Positions 33,786 to 45,604 of a DNA stretch of 64,000 nt are shown piece by piece. The stretch is taken from contig NW_024466307.1 of NCBI RefSeq assembly GCF_017591425.1, positions 4,541,001 through 4,605,000 of the forward strand, in the 5' to 3' direction. Under the pieces are notes generated by a model. That model saw only the letters and a program-made list of their open reading frames with translations, was not told the DNA's origin and ran no database searches. The first letter of the stretch is position 1. The number at the start of each line of letters is the position of its first letter. This DNA comes from Ochotona curzoniae (Eukaryota > Chordata > Mammalia > Lagomorpha > Ochotonidae). A program made the position numbers and the translations under genes.

Positions 33786-35329
33786 AGCATTTAAAAAATC
33801 ATTTAAACAAATAATTTCACTGCTAAATAACATTTTGAAAAATCAAACAGCTCAGAAAACCATCGTAAGTTACTGTATGGAAATTGGCATAACAGTGACC
33901 ATAATACAAAAACAAAGCAAAGCTATACGGCATATATTTGTGCTAATTTTGCCTTAGTATCTAGCTTCATCAGGCTATAGTTTCAATCTGAAGGATTTAC
34001 CTTCCTATTGAGCTCCAGCCTATGAATAAACGTGTTACTCATTCAGCTGTTTATTCCCTATGAACTGACTATGCTTTCTGAATATGATGCCATGCTGAGA
34101 CAGAAGGTTGTGCATGTGTTACTTCCTGTCTTTCAACAAGTGCTGCTTTCCTGGAGGAAACAGCACAGTAAAGAGAACGCAGCATAATGCATTGCTAATT
34201 ACAGCTTTGCTTCTCGTGCGGACAGAGTAACCTGGAAAAATACAGATGAGTAGGGATCGTTTTATTTATAGCTTAGAAAAAAAGGGGGAGAATTTAATAA
34301 ACTTCTGAACAAGTCCTAAAGAAGCTGTATATAGTCTCTGTTTCTAAGTATTTTAACCTGTATATTAAAAAAAACCACCCAGTAAAGGCAAGAAGGACTG
34401 AAGGAACACTCATTTAAAGGGTACAAAATTACAATTAGCTGGGGGAAAGAAATTCTAATGATCTGTTGCCCAATAGAGTGGCTACAGATGATAACAATAA
34501 TAATAATAATACATGCTATGTGTATTATATATATACATAGGTAGAAGAAAGAATTTGGAATACATTTGCCATAAAGAAACATAAGTATTTCAGAAAAGTA
34601 ATGGAAAAGACAGAAAGCAGAATGTTTAACTTGACTCCAATTAACCATAACAGACTACGAATTAAACTTATCAATAAGAAGTTTCTTTAAAAACTGGAAG
34701 AAATAAATAGAATAAACTGCTGTGAAAAATTTCTTCAAAATCTTAGTCAAAAATCAAAATATTCACATGTGAAGAAATTTAAGAAAAAAATACAAGCATG
34801 TAAAGTGAATCTCAGTGAATTAACAACCTTATCTATCTGTGAAACCATGATCAATCAAGGAGTTCAATAAAATCATGATCCCTTTGAAAGCTTTGGGAGA
34901 GAAACAGGTGGAAATAATGGATTGACCAGTATACATGAGGGGAAAAAAAAAACACATAAATAACTTTATCCACTGGCAATTTGAGTGCAGAGATCTGTCA
35001 AAAATGCATTGGAAAAAGTTGAAATAGTGTGTGACCCATATAATACAGAAATTGCAAAAAATTAAAATCAGTATAATGTTCATTATTATAGGACTAATTA
35101 AATATGCTTCAACTATCTACTTGAATAGAAATTATAAAATACAAGATAAATCTTTCCATTCTGTCAAGTAATTATTTTCAGTATGAATTTAACTTAATGA
35201 AAAAAGGATTCAAGAGATATTAATAGTAATCTAAATTTCTATAAGCTTTTACCTAGTCAAAAAATAAAATATATAAAAACATACAAATAAAAGAATATTG
35301 AATCCATTTTCATATAAAAGGAAAACTGG
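33786..35329. other. AT-rich unique DNA; (AAT)n at 34495-34510; possible conserved stretch
   Basis: 33930-34250 stands out by balanced composition and contains a homeodomain-like 'gcattgctaattacagc' near 34189-34205. 34495-34510 is a short AAT run. The 110-codon minus-strand frame (34316-34648) covers the AAT run, is Ile/Phe-rich and noise-like. Confidence 0.5.
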
Positions 35330-35657
35330 GACCAGGCACAATATCTTAGTGGCTGAAAGTCCTTGCCTTGCATGCACTGGGATCCTATATGGCACTAATT
35401 CGTATCCTGGTTGCTCTACTTCCCATCTAGCTCCTTACTTGTGGCCTGGGAAAACAGTCAAGGATGGCCCAAACCCTCTGGACCCTGCACCTGCATGGGA
35501 GACGCAGGAGCAGCTCCTGTGCTTCAGATCAGCTTAGCTCTGGCCGCTGGGACCACTTGGGAAGTGAATCAGTGGAAAGAAGATCTTTCTCTCTGTCTCT
35601 CCTTCTCTCTGTAAATCTACCTTTCTAATAATAATAAATAAATCTTAAGAAAAAACC
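35330..35657 (+). mobile_element. CSINE, full length, younger subtype, with target-site duplication
   Basis: Blocks 'accaggcacaatatcttagt', 'gcactgggatcctatatggc', 'tcctggttgctctacttccc', 'atctagctccttacttgtgg', 'cctgggaaaacagtcaagga', 'accctgcacctgcatgggag', 'ccgctgggaccacttgggaa' and a short CT stretch before 'aataataaataaatcttaag'. The flanks AGGAAAACTGG (35319-35329) and AGGAAAGCTGG (35658-35668) differ at one base. The 'ctccttctctctgtaaatct' 3' form is what I associate with pika. Confidence 0.95.
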
Positions 35658-36779
35658 AGGAAAGCTGGCAGTAGGACATAAGAGGAAGAATAATATCTAT
35701 AAGCTGTTTAAACACATCCAATGTTTAGATTAATATAGTATTTTCAAAACAATTCAAAAAGTAAACTAAAAATTAAAATCCCTCAACAGAGAATAAAGCA
35801 AAATAAATAATCTAATTTTAAATGAAGTGATGACAACAAATCCAAATCTAATTACTATGGGATATTGAATCATAATATTTTATATGGATATGGACATTTC
35901 AGAATCTATAATACAAAATTAACTTACAAAAAGATCCTAAACATGATTGAGTAATTTCAATATTAGATGGGATAGATATAAATATTTTAAAATAAGCTTA
36001 AGTGAGTATGCACATTTGAATTCAGAATATTAAATTTTATATCATACTATTTGTCAAAATATGCAATATTTCAATGATTTCAATGTGGAGTACACTGTTA
36101 ATGTGTTTTCAAAATTAGCACTATATTTGTGTTATAGCAAAACAGTATATTTCTATTTGCTTATACTCATATACAGAGGAAAACATATTAGGATATTAAA
36201 TGCCTGATTAATCTACAGATGTGCAGTTACAAGAGAATTCTAGTTTAAGCTGGTAACATTGTCCTGAACAAGCAAAAATGATGGGACTCCACATTGGTAT
36301 ATGTGTACATAAGATGGTCACACAGCATTGTTAAAAACATAATAACTTGGAAATAAAGCCACATTTTCAGAATTTATACACAATTCAGGCCATATAATAC
36401 AATTAGTATGGCAAGTTTGTGAATAGGTAAAGTTGTGAATAATTGCTCCCATATGAAGTAGCACACAGGTGCAAGTGAGATTCTGTTTGTTCTAACAGAA
36501 ATAAAGGATCAATTTATCTTAATCCACAAATATCACTTTGATGTTTTCCTTTTGTACATGTCTTGTCTCTCTGCTCTAAAGTCTCGGTTCTTTCCAAGGC
36601 TCCTGCAATTCTCTGTGCCTTAACAGGTATTTCCCCAGGGAATCTTTGGAAAAGGGTGAATGTTTTCAGTGATATGTGATATTAAAAAAAAAAAAGAAAC
36701 ACTAGAGTACTGTTCATAGGTCTGACTTTCTCTGAAGAAGGGCATGGAAAAAATTGGATGTCACTAAAGACATGCTTTC
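35658..36779. other. AT-rich unique DNA
   Basis: Very AT-rich with no repeat block, exon or RNA gene that I can see. Open frames are shorter than 60 codons. Confidence 0.65.
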
Positions 36780-37863
36780 TGTGTCTTTTAAAAATGTTTT
36801 ATTTTAAATTCTTATTAATATAAGCAAAATATATTTCATGTATCTCATAGATAAGATTCTAAGAAGACATTCATTATTCTCCCCCATTCCTCTATTCCTT
36901 CCTCATTCCTCTTTCTTCTTTTCTATTTTTTCTCCTTTACTTATTACAATCAACTATTTTCATTTACTTTAGAGGCACAGGCTAACACACTGCAATCACA
37001 GGGCCCAATAAGCACAAGTACAAAGATCACTGACCCACAGGCAGACACTGGGGCTTGGGTGGACCTGGAGGAGTTACTGGGGGTTGCACAGACTAGGCTG
37101 CAGTTGCTGCTGGTGCATAAGGCATAGGTTTGTGGAGGACTGGGTTGGCTAGGCCAAAGCACCCATCGGTTCATGTGGGAGATGGGGCTGGGGCAGAGCT
37201 GATGAAGCAACTGCTTTCACCAGTGTGTGTAAGTTGTTATGTGAGACACACTGAATTGGACACTGCATAAGCTGGCAGACACAAGCGTCAGATCTGGGGT
37301 CACTTCAAGCAAGGATTCCCCAGCTAGACTGCTGGATTCAAACACAGTCATGAGGAAAAATCACGAGTGATGTGTGTGGTATGATGTTGTAGTGCGTGTG
37401 TCCATGCAGTGCACACATGCCCACGTGCTCACAGGAGACATGCCAGTCAGCTCATCTAGGCCAGCAGAGGATGTGAAATAACACATCAGAAGATGGAAAG
37501 AAGAACAAGTTGGACAACTCCCTTGGCCAAGCTTCGGCAGCAAGCTCTGGGTGTGTAGATGCAGTAAGGTGGACTACCCAATAGACCTTGTACAGATTTT
37601 CTCAACACCGGAGAAACAAAACCAAAGTCTCGGAACTATCAAAACCACTCATGTAGCACCCTTGGAGCTTTCTTCCCACATCAGGGTCTCTAAGGCATCA
37701 TCAAGTGACTGTCCCCCACCCCGGGTGCTGATGTAGGTTGGCAGCAAGGAGTGGTCCCTCTCTCCACTTAGGGAAATACCGGAGATAAAGGAAAACACTG
37801 TAAATGTCCCACCCACCGTCCTCCATGTAAACATTAAAAATAAAATAAAATTCTAAAAAAAAA
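36780..37863 (+). mobile_element. Lagomorph-type L1, 3' untranslated end
   Basis: A pyrimidine-rich leader (36870-36950) runs into 'agaggcacaggctaacacac', then a GC-rich 700-base segment unlike its flanks with 'gatctggggtcacttcaagc', 'ccagctagactgctggattc', 'ctcatctaggccagcagagg' and 'cttggccaagcttcggcagc'. It ends in AATAAAATAAAATT and an A run at 37855-37863. I recall this layout from lagomorph L1 3' ends. No ORF2 sequence precedes it, so it is a 5'-truncated copy. The four frames of about 60-86 codons inside are by-products. Confidence 0.65.
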
Positions 37864-38559
37864 TGCAACTTAAACCTATCTTTGTGATTCCTAGAAATTT
37901 TATTTTAGCTTTGCCTAATTTATGACTGACACAAAATGCCATTTGGACTACTTTAAAATCTGCCCCTAACAAGAAGAGAGGTTTGATACTTTCATGGTAT
38001 TCAAGTTAAATGTAACTTTAGCTCAAAATACTTTTCACTAAAGCAGTATTTAAACATTTGACTCAACATTTAATTAATGTCTTTCAAAATGTGCAGACAC
38101 TGACTATTACAGAGGTGAGCTACACTGAATAAAAATGATTATCAAAAAATGACTGGCAATACAGGTGGAGAGTGAATGTAACCTCAGTGGGAAGCTTGAG
38201 AGATTGTGAAAGCCTTGGCTTGTTAGGGAAACTTATGTTGGGAGATGCTTTTGTTAGCAGGGAGAAAAAATTCAAATAATTTATCTCTCAAATGGCCCTT
38301 TTGGAAATCCAAGTGAATTTTGAATTTTCCAGAATTGAGTCAATTCTGGAAATCTGAGCATGAGTGAACAGCACTGAATGCTATTAAGAAGAGAATAGAC
38401 ACATGACTTTGTAAGAAGGGAATCGGGGATCTTGGCTTGTATTTCACAGCCTGACACAGAACTCAATATAGAATCATGTTGGGCACCTGCCTGGCTATAC
38501 CCCTTGAAGTACTATGGGCATTTTTTCTATACATATGAGAAACTGAGGAGGGATTCCAT
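37864..38559. other. Unique DNA containing a 27-base palindrome
   Basis: Nothing recognised apart from the palindrome at 38326-38352. Confidence 0.55.
38326..38352. repeat. Perfect palindrome, 13-base arms
   Basis: TTTCCAGAATTGA, one central G, then TCAATTCTGGAAA. The arms are perfectly complementary. It could be a dimeric binding site: TTCCAGAA resembles a STAT or heat-shock-factor half site. It could equally be chance or a relic of an element end. Confidence 0.9.
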
Positions 38560-38715
38560 GTGGAACAGCACATTACCTACCACTTGTGTTTTGACATCCA
38601 ATATTGGCTCTTGGTGTCATATCCCAGCCAGGAGTACTAGGGAAGGCAGGCGAACACAACCCAAGTGCTTGAGCCCCTAGCACCCATGTGAGACCATGAT
38701 GTAAGCCTGGCTTTG
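38560..38715 (+). mobile_element. CSINE middle fragment
   Basis: 'tgacatccaatattggctct', 'gaaggcaggcgaacacaacc', 'caagtgcttgagcccctagc' and 'acccatgtgagacc' follow the CSINE order. The A-box head and the 3' CT/tail part are not recognisable. Confidence 0.6.
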
Positions 38716-39655
38716 ACCAGCTGTGCTATGCTCACAAGTCCCTAACAGGGCAGGGGCAGGTGTATCATGGTTAGCATCTACATGTTCCTTATTCCTGACT
38801 GATCTGGACACAAATTCAGGTCGGGGGAGTCTTGATGGGTAATTCCTGTTTCTAACCTGTTGAACAACCCTGCTTTTGTATAGAATCATTGCTGGGGAGA
38901 ATTTCTACTCATCTATTCACAGCTTTTCAGGACAATACTAACCTGTCAGGCAAAGATCATTTATAGTGTTTGGAACTGTTTGTCAAGCACTTTTATGTGC
39001 AGATTGTCAAGTCTAGTTAACGCTCACCATGATGCCAGGAAGAACTTGGTTCATGGGGACTCTTAAGTCATCCATATTACATACTTTGAATAATATTAAG
39101 GAGCAAGTCACGGAAAACAAGTAAAAATAAGAAGGGGTAGGCAAGAAGCATTCTCAAGGGCCCTTCTCCTTTCAGCTCTTGACTTCTCTAGATGCTGCGT
39201 CTGTTCCAGGTCTCTGCATCACATCGGAGAGAACACCTGACTGCCCCCTTTCCAACATGCTCTGCTACTCAGTCGTCTGTGTCCCTGCACTGGGGATTCG
39301 CACTTGCTTTATCACTTAGATGAGATTAAAGAATGAACAGCTTTGATAAAGACACGATGTACTGCACTTAGAGACAATATAGTTCTCTTGTGATGACTCA
39401 GCAAATTCTACACTGAGTACCTAAGATATTCCAATATTAACACTATTGCTGGCAGGAATGCAAGTACAGAGGTATAACTAATATTTAATATGATTTAGAG
39501 ACTATGAAATAACAACATTCAGGAAAATTTCAAGTACACATTTGGGTAATACTCTATATATCAATTTGTGATGTTTTAGGACTCTATTGAATTCAAAGCA
39601 CAATTAACTATAAGCTTCATTACCTATGACATCCACAAAAATGTGGACCACAGGC

Positions 39656-39699
39656 TTTATGAGTCATTTTGTTTTTTGTTTATGAGTCATTTTGTTTTT
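39656..39699. repeat. Tandem duplication, 23-base period
   Basis: A 21-base unit starting TTTATGAGTCATTTTG occurs at 39656-39676 and again, identical, at 39679-39699. The unit includes TGAGTCA, a perfect AP-1 heptamer, so the duplication also doubles that motif. Confidence 0.95.
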
Positions 39700-40452
39700 C
39701 TTAATACACTTTAGTTTTACAACTTTGATTTAAAAGAGTTACTACATTTGCTCTAGGATCTGTTTTAAAAAGTCAATAAATGGCTACTTACACAGTTTTT
39801 AAAAATACACATTAATTTAAATGTAATGTAAGGGTTCATACTAATAGGACTAAATGTCTCCAAAAGAATATTTGGTCATTTAATGCGAATACATAATCCC
39901 AGGTTAGAAAAATGCACCTGAAACAAACAGTTCATTCACATTGAGTATGCATATTTTGATTGGCTTTCTTCCTCCAAACTTAAAATGAGAAAAACATTCT
40001 AAAGGTAAAATAGAAGCAAAGATGGATTGCTTAGCAGAAGATCATAACCTTTCTAACAGCACCATTTGTCCCTTACACCCACTGGCAATGTTTCTAAGCG
40101 TGCGGGGATTGGATATTTAGAGTTCAGCTTACCTCAGGGCTTAGTGAAACTTCTGCTTAGTCAAGTTTGAACTTTGCTTGCATGGAAAGGAAGAACAGTG
40201 ATTTGCTGAACTCAGTAACCTGAGGCTCCCCCTATAACAACCTTTATTCAAGTTTGTCCCACTAACAGCAGAAAATCACGCCATACTAATCTCAGTTGAC
40301 CTGTGCCCACTTTTACCTCAGTCTTAATATAAAAAATCATAAAACATTATCATTTCATTAATACATAATTATTAATTATAGCATGGAGTTCTTTCAAAAT
40401 ATTTGTAAATGAATATATATGTACAAAAAAAAACATTATAAGTAGCCTCAGC

Positions 40453-40497
40453 TACTTTCTAGTAAATAAAATAACTTACTTTCTAGTAAATAAAATA
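40453..40497. repeat. Tandem duplication, 24-base period
   Basis: A 21-base unit starting TACTTTCTAGTAAATAA is present at 40453-40473 and 40477-40497 without differences, pointing to a fairly recent slip. Confidence 0.95.
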
Positions 40498-42185
40498 TAT
40501 ATCATAAAAGTAAAATAGAAATAACAAGACATTTTGTTACTTGAATATATATTTGTAAGCAGTTAATAAAAAAGAATTACTTTCACATCCGAAAATGTTG
40601 TTATTCCGCAATTACTACTCATCAAAATGTTTCAGTCAAATATTATTCCTCTGTACAAAACATTTACATCGACACTTATAAAATGTGCACATCAATATTA
40701 AAAATTCTTACTGCAAACAAATTATTTTGCTTTCTCATTCTAGATAATTTTTCCAAGTAGGTTTGATTGACACTGTTTCCTAAGGTTATCATGCATCCAA
40801 TCTGTTAAGTAACTGAGACAACAGTCTTGCTGAGTTACACTGGTAGAAACAGGATAGATATTTCAAGGTAATTTTCAGCTTCAAGTCATTCGTTCAAAAT
40901 TTTTGTTCAAAATGAAGCCAGCACAATGTTCTTTCTATGAGTGTCTATTTATTAGCTATCTTGGAAAAGCAGCCTGAGTTATGGAAGAAAAAAGGAAGCA
41001 TGCAGCCATAGTCCTTTCACAGAGCATTTCCCCTAGATTGAAATCGTTTTTTAAGTATTTAAAAACAGAACTCAATTGGAAATCAAACTGGTCCCAATTT
41101 ATCTTTTTCAGATGACAGATTTAAATTAAACAGCATATTAATCATCATGCATGAAGTGCCTATTACTGATTGATTTCAAAGACTCACATCCCACAAACCT
41201 GTTTGTTACAGAATTTGTCATTCCACCCATCCACAGGTGTAATATACTCATTCAACGAACTGGGGCAGTATCTGGATTTGCTTGTGCCAATGAATGAAAC
41301 AGAAATGATTTGAAGATTAAATCTTAAAATTCTGTTCAACTTAACCTTTCTCATTGTCTTAGAGGCCTCAGTTGAATGTTCTTAAAAATCGAGATTGTCA
41401 TGCCAAGATGGGTACAGAGAAATAAAGACACTGGTCAGTAGAAGAATATAAGCCCATAAAGTGGACGTGGGCAACGCACAGGAAAAGGACAGATCTCTCT
41501 TTTAGCCATGCCAGCCTAAGGCCACACACAACACTGTAATGATTTTCCAGGCTCCACGGGGGGCAAAGCCATCATCAACCTTCTCCCAAAAACATAATGG
41601 CTGTTATTAAGACACTCAGTTTTGGAGAGATTTTAGTCACTAAATTTTGGAGAACTTTGCTACCATAAAATACTGAGAAATGATGTACCAACACAGCAGT
41701 CAATTCAAAGACAAATAAAAGATAGCATCCAATAATAAGGACACATTACTGGAGGTGATGATAAATTTGTATGTAATTAGCTCTCAAAACAGTGTAAGCT
41801 GTGTATTGGTATAAATTTAAAATGGAACAGGAACAGGGGTGTTTAGCAATGCCTAGATAAAAAACATTATAGAAAAATTGTAAATATAAATTTCACTCTG
41901 CCCTCAAAGATATAAACACATATGCATTTTAACAAAATATAGAAGTGAGAAGTGATATACTAAAAGCTGAACTGAAGCACCTTAGGAAGAATCTGTGGGA
42001 TATGTACTTGAAGAAATAAGCAGGAAAAATATCTTATTTCTGAAACAAATGGGGGAAAAGGAAGTAACTCATTAATTCTAGAAGAGAACATTTATAATGT
42101 AAAAACAAGAAGCAATGGATTGTCTGTTTTCTGCTAGGAAACATTCAAAAGATGTCAGGCATGGACATAGGGAGCGACTGAGTGG

Positions 42186-42400
42186 CCCGTAGGGGAGTGC
42201 CTCTGTCAAGTTTCACACACATGGAGCTGCAGGTGGAATTCTCAGCTCTTGGTTTCACCCTGGCCCACCAGTGACTGCTACGGAAGTTGTCAATCGAATG
42301 AGCAGTTTTTACATCTTTCTTTCTCTCCTCCTTCTCTTCCCTTCTCCTTCTTCCCCTCTCTACCCCAATGCCTAACAAAACATAAAAGAAAATTTAATAA
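42186..42400 (+). mobile_element. CSINE, 5' truncated
   Basis: 'gtcaagtttcacacacatgg', 'gtggaattctcagctcttgg' and 'tttcaccctggcccaccagt' with 'gactgctacggaagttgtca', then a clean CT-rich stretch (42315-42362) and an A-rich end. The 3' order is as in the family, but the middle is decayed. Confidence 0.75.
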
Positions 42401-42637
42401 ACAAAAACTTGAAGGCAGTGAATGAATAAATACATTAGCTTGAGGGAAAAAAAAAGATATCTGTATTTTACAAATTCTGTATAATGTAAACAGTACTCAT
42501 AAAAAACTAATAGAGTATAAAAATAAGTTTAATGCCAGCATTCTTGAGCCTAACTTTCTTAACATTACACCATTCTAATTGTGAATGTAAATCAACAGTT
42601 GGACAATATTTCTATTGAAATATAAAATTATAAAACT
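42401..42637. other. Short AT-rich spacer
   Basis: Nothing recognised. Confidence 0.6.
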
Positions 42638-42960
42638 TGGAACCAGTGCTGTGGCATAGTAGGTTAAAATGGTTACGTGATGATCGCATCCCATAGTTGA
42701 GTGCTGGCTGACATTCCAGCTGCTTTCATTTTTGATCCAGTTCCCCACTAATCAGTGTGTGAAAGTCATGAAAAATGACCCAACTGCTTCAGGCCCTGCT
42801 GCCATCTTGGAGACCTACATGACTTCCCAATTTTTGCTTGGCCATGCCCTATTTAGCCTCTGTGGTCATCTTCAAAAAGAACCAGGAAATAGAACGTTTC
42901 TTTATCTCTCCCTGTTTCTGTTAGTCTACCTTCAAATAAGTAATACATCTTTATGAAAAT
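42638..42960 (+). mobile_element. CSINE, near full length
   Basis: Head 'ggaaccagtgctgtggcata', then 'tttttgatccagttccccac', 'aatgacccaactgcttcagg', 'ccctgctgccatcttggaga', 'ctgtggtcatcttcaaaaag', a short CT stretch and 'cttcaaataagtaatacatc'. A short extra segment lies in the head around 42690-42715. Confidence 0.9.
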
Positions 42961-43984
42961 AAAAATGTAAGACATTCATTTGAATGAGATGGAGTTATCA
43001 ATACATTTTGAAGAAAAATAGTTAAAAAATAACTTTCTAAAATTATTTCATATTAAATGACTATGTAATATTTTAACTTAAAGGGTACTGAATACAAAAA
43101 TAATCATTCATTTTCCCCTTAAAGAAAAACCAGTTTTGAGTAAGATATGGAAGAATGATGGCTCTAATTATCTTTTCATAAGTTAATATACTAAAAAATA
43201 AATCATTTACAAAAGTGCTATGCTTCTAATACTGCGCAGTCCTAGTATTTTTTGACATATAATAAATGAAGTTTGCTTTAGGAGTTGCTTATTGGAATGA
43301 ATTGAAATGGAATTTTTACTCAATATAAGTTTAATTATGAAGAAGACTCTTGTTCTCAATTGAGAAAGAAACTATCCATCATTTTGCAAATTTTATCAGT
43401 TCAATTTTATAAAGACAAGCCATTTCATTCATCATAAAGTAAAACTTTAAATATAAAAAGTTTTAAGAAAAATCTGAAGTATCACCTCATGAATGTAGGA
43501 TATCCTAGGTCCAACCAGTGGCCTGAAAAGTGTGAAATTTCTGGAATACTTTCAAGAGCAATCTACAGAACAGGTGGTATACAGGTGCCTTGAGTCTGAA
43601 TGCTCTTCTTGAGGACTGTTCCTAATGCTGAGATAAGGTTAAGAGGCTTCACTCTAATAAAAAGAAAACAAACTACTACCGGACTGACCGAAATCAGGAA
43701 ATTATTTTTGCTAAACTTTTGCTATGGGCAAGATCTCAGTGCTTACAAATCACACAGAGCCCTAGTTTTTCACAATATTTCCCAAATATTCATGAGCAAT
43801 GTTTTCCTCTTTGAAAAGTGTTTCAAATTTTATTTCTGTAATCTCTATTCAGTCACAGTTGTGCTGATTATGTGAGTCAATTCCCCTAGTTAATCCCCTC
43901 TTCTCCCTTCCTCTTTTTCTTTCTCACTCTTGTTCTTCCCTCAACTGTTTTCTCCAATCTGTGTTTTAATGACAAGCCTCTCTT
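42961..43984. other. AT-rich unique DNA
   Basis: Mostly unassigned. 43870-43985, pyrimidine-rich with 'ttcccctagttaatcccctc', may belong to the LTR that follows. A 91-codon frame at 43600-43875 shows no similarity I recognise. Confidence 0.5.
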
Positions 43985-44160
43985 TATCTTCCCCATGTGA
44001 GGATGTGAGGCAGAGATGGCCACCTGCACACCAGGAAGGAGGTCTAGACAGACCAGGGCCATCCACACCTTGCCTTGGAACTGCGAGAAATAAATGCAAG
44101 TGGTTTTAGAAGCTCAAACTGGGGTACTTTTTATTGCAGCCCAACCTAAGATACTGATTA
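43985..44160 (+). mobile_element. MLT1-type (ERVL-MaLR) LTR, 3' part
   Basis: 'cccatgtgaggatgtgaggc', 'gatggccacctgcacaccag' and 'gaaggaggtctagacagacc', then 'ttggaactgcgagaaataaa' and 'ggggtactttttattgcagc', with 'cccaacctaagatactgatt' at the end. This is the usual order at the 3' end of MLT1/MST LTRs: gene-less long terminal repeats of an old mammalian retrovirus-like family, including the polyadenylation signal AATAAA. No internal retroviral sequence was seen nearby. Confidence 0.65.
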
Positions 44161-45604
44161 AGATGGCAATAACAATATAGTCCACTGCTTCTATTCTTTG
44201 ACCTTGGCAAACAGGAATAAACCAAGCAGAAACTAGGTTGCTTAGGGTAGAATGAGACTTTGTTCATAGCGATAAATTGACTATGGAAGGATCAAAGCTA
44301 GCAAGTCACCATTCTTCAGAGCAAAACTGGTTCAATATTCAATCTAAAAATATTAACTCATGACTTTATGAAAACCTGTATGGTTATTCTGAATTTGTTT
44401 ATGTTTTTATTTATCATATTGGTTAAATTTTCTATTGGCATTAGACCAATTATCAGTAAAATGTTCGATTTATTCCACTATGCAACAAATACAATGTATA
44501 CAAATATGGCAGTCCTGAACAAGTTAGAGTATACCATTGCATTCAAAAATGTTTTAGTTGGAGTATAAACTAAATTTTAGGCGACATTATCTCTGAATTA
44601 GAGTAGAATAAATAAAATTCCTGATTTTATCTTTCTGTGTACATATTCACAGACTCCCTACAGTTTAATTATTTTTAAACACAACAACCCAATTTTCAAT
44701 ATTCTGTATAAAGACAAATCAATATTTGATTTTCTGCTATCAGAAAAGGATACCTTAAAAGGAAACTGAATGACAGCATTCCCAACCCAACCTTTTCCAG
44801 ATTTCTCTTTCACTTTCACGACCTAATTGGTTGATTTTGTCTCCCAAGGTAACTAGTTGCAGAAGAAACAGCTGAAGTCTATAAGCAGCAACATCTCAGT
44901 ATAAATTAGACCTGGATTCTGCTTAACGCACTTGATTTCTACTGAGCTATCCAATTTTCAAAGAAGGTCAGAAAGTGTTAAACCCAACCTGAGCTTTACA
45001 CAGAGTGAAATGTGGAGTGACATAGCACCTAACAGAGTCAGCTGTGATTCAAGATAACCGATACGCAAGGGCAAAGTTATCAACTTGCTGAAATCACACT
45101 GGGCTAAATCACTTCACCCTCTCGGAGGAAACCCAACCAACAAGCAGACTGTAATTCAGCATCTCAAATGTGAACTTAAAAGAGACTCTACACGGAATTC
45201 TAACTTCAGACCAAATATCTACAGACACAGATCAAGTTTTCAAATCTCCTTCTAATGAATTAGTGTATTTGACAACAGTGAATGAGTGCAGGATTCTATA
45301 TTACTTAAACTTCTATCTATTATGTCTTTCTTAATGCTCATATTTGTGGTAGGTTCCAGTCACGTCAGAATATGCTGTGTTTATCATTAATTTTACACAC
45401 AGCATATTTTTGAAATATTCAACTTTGGAGTGGTAGAAAAGGAGTTAAAAAAGAAACATGCCCTATATGTAAAACAACAAATATTTGTTTCAAAAAAATT
45501 TTTAATGACTATTACTTGGACAAGTATTAGCTAGGTGATTTCTATTACAGAATTATTTCCTAAAAATAATTAATCATAAGTAAAGCAATACATTGTTGTG
45601 TGTG
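44161..45604. other. Unique DNA with a candidate conserved stretch and a hairpin
   Basis: 44760-45250 has balanced composition and no repeat block or open frame of note. 45369-45408 is an inverted repeat. Elsewhere AT-rich. Confidence 0.5.
45369..45408. repeat. Inverted repeat, perfect 12-base arms, 16-base loop
   Basis: AATATGCTGTGT at 45369-45380 pairs with ACACAGCATATT at 45397-45408. The loop (45381-45396) is AT-rich. I see no terminal TA duplication or other sign that it is a known miniature transposon, and no T run for a terminator-like role. Confidence 0.92.

Larger units (their letters stand above)
38716..42185. other. Unique stretch with old relics and small duplications
   Basis: A possible reversed MIR relic lies at 38975-39065 ('caagcacttttatgtgcaga' and following). 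Two small duplications are at 39656-39699 and 40453-40497. 40740-41270 is a candidate conserved stretch. 41395-41510 may be an L1 ORF2 relic on the plus strand, since 'cactggtcagtagaagaata' and 'caggaaaaggacagatctct' recall the CCAGTGGAACAGAATA and GGGAAAGGACAGTCTCTTCA blocks. That last call is weak. Confidence 0.45.

Noticed and set aside
34316..34648. 110-codon minus-strand frame as a membrane protein
   Set aside because: The Ile/Phe/Cys-rich run comes from the AAT repeat and AT-rich noise. No start context, splice signal or homologue was recognised.
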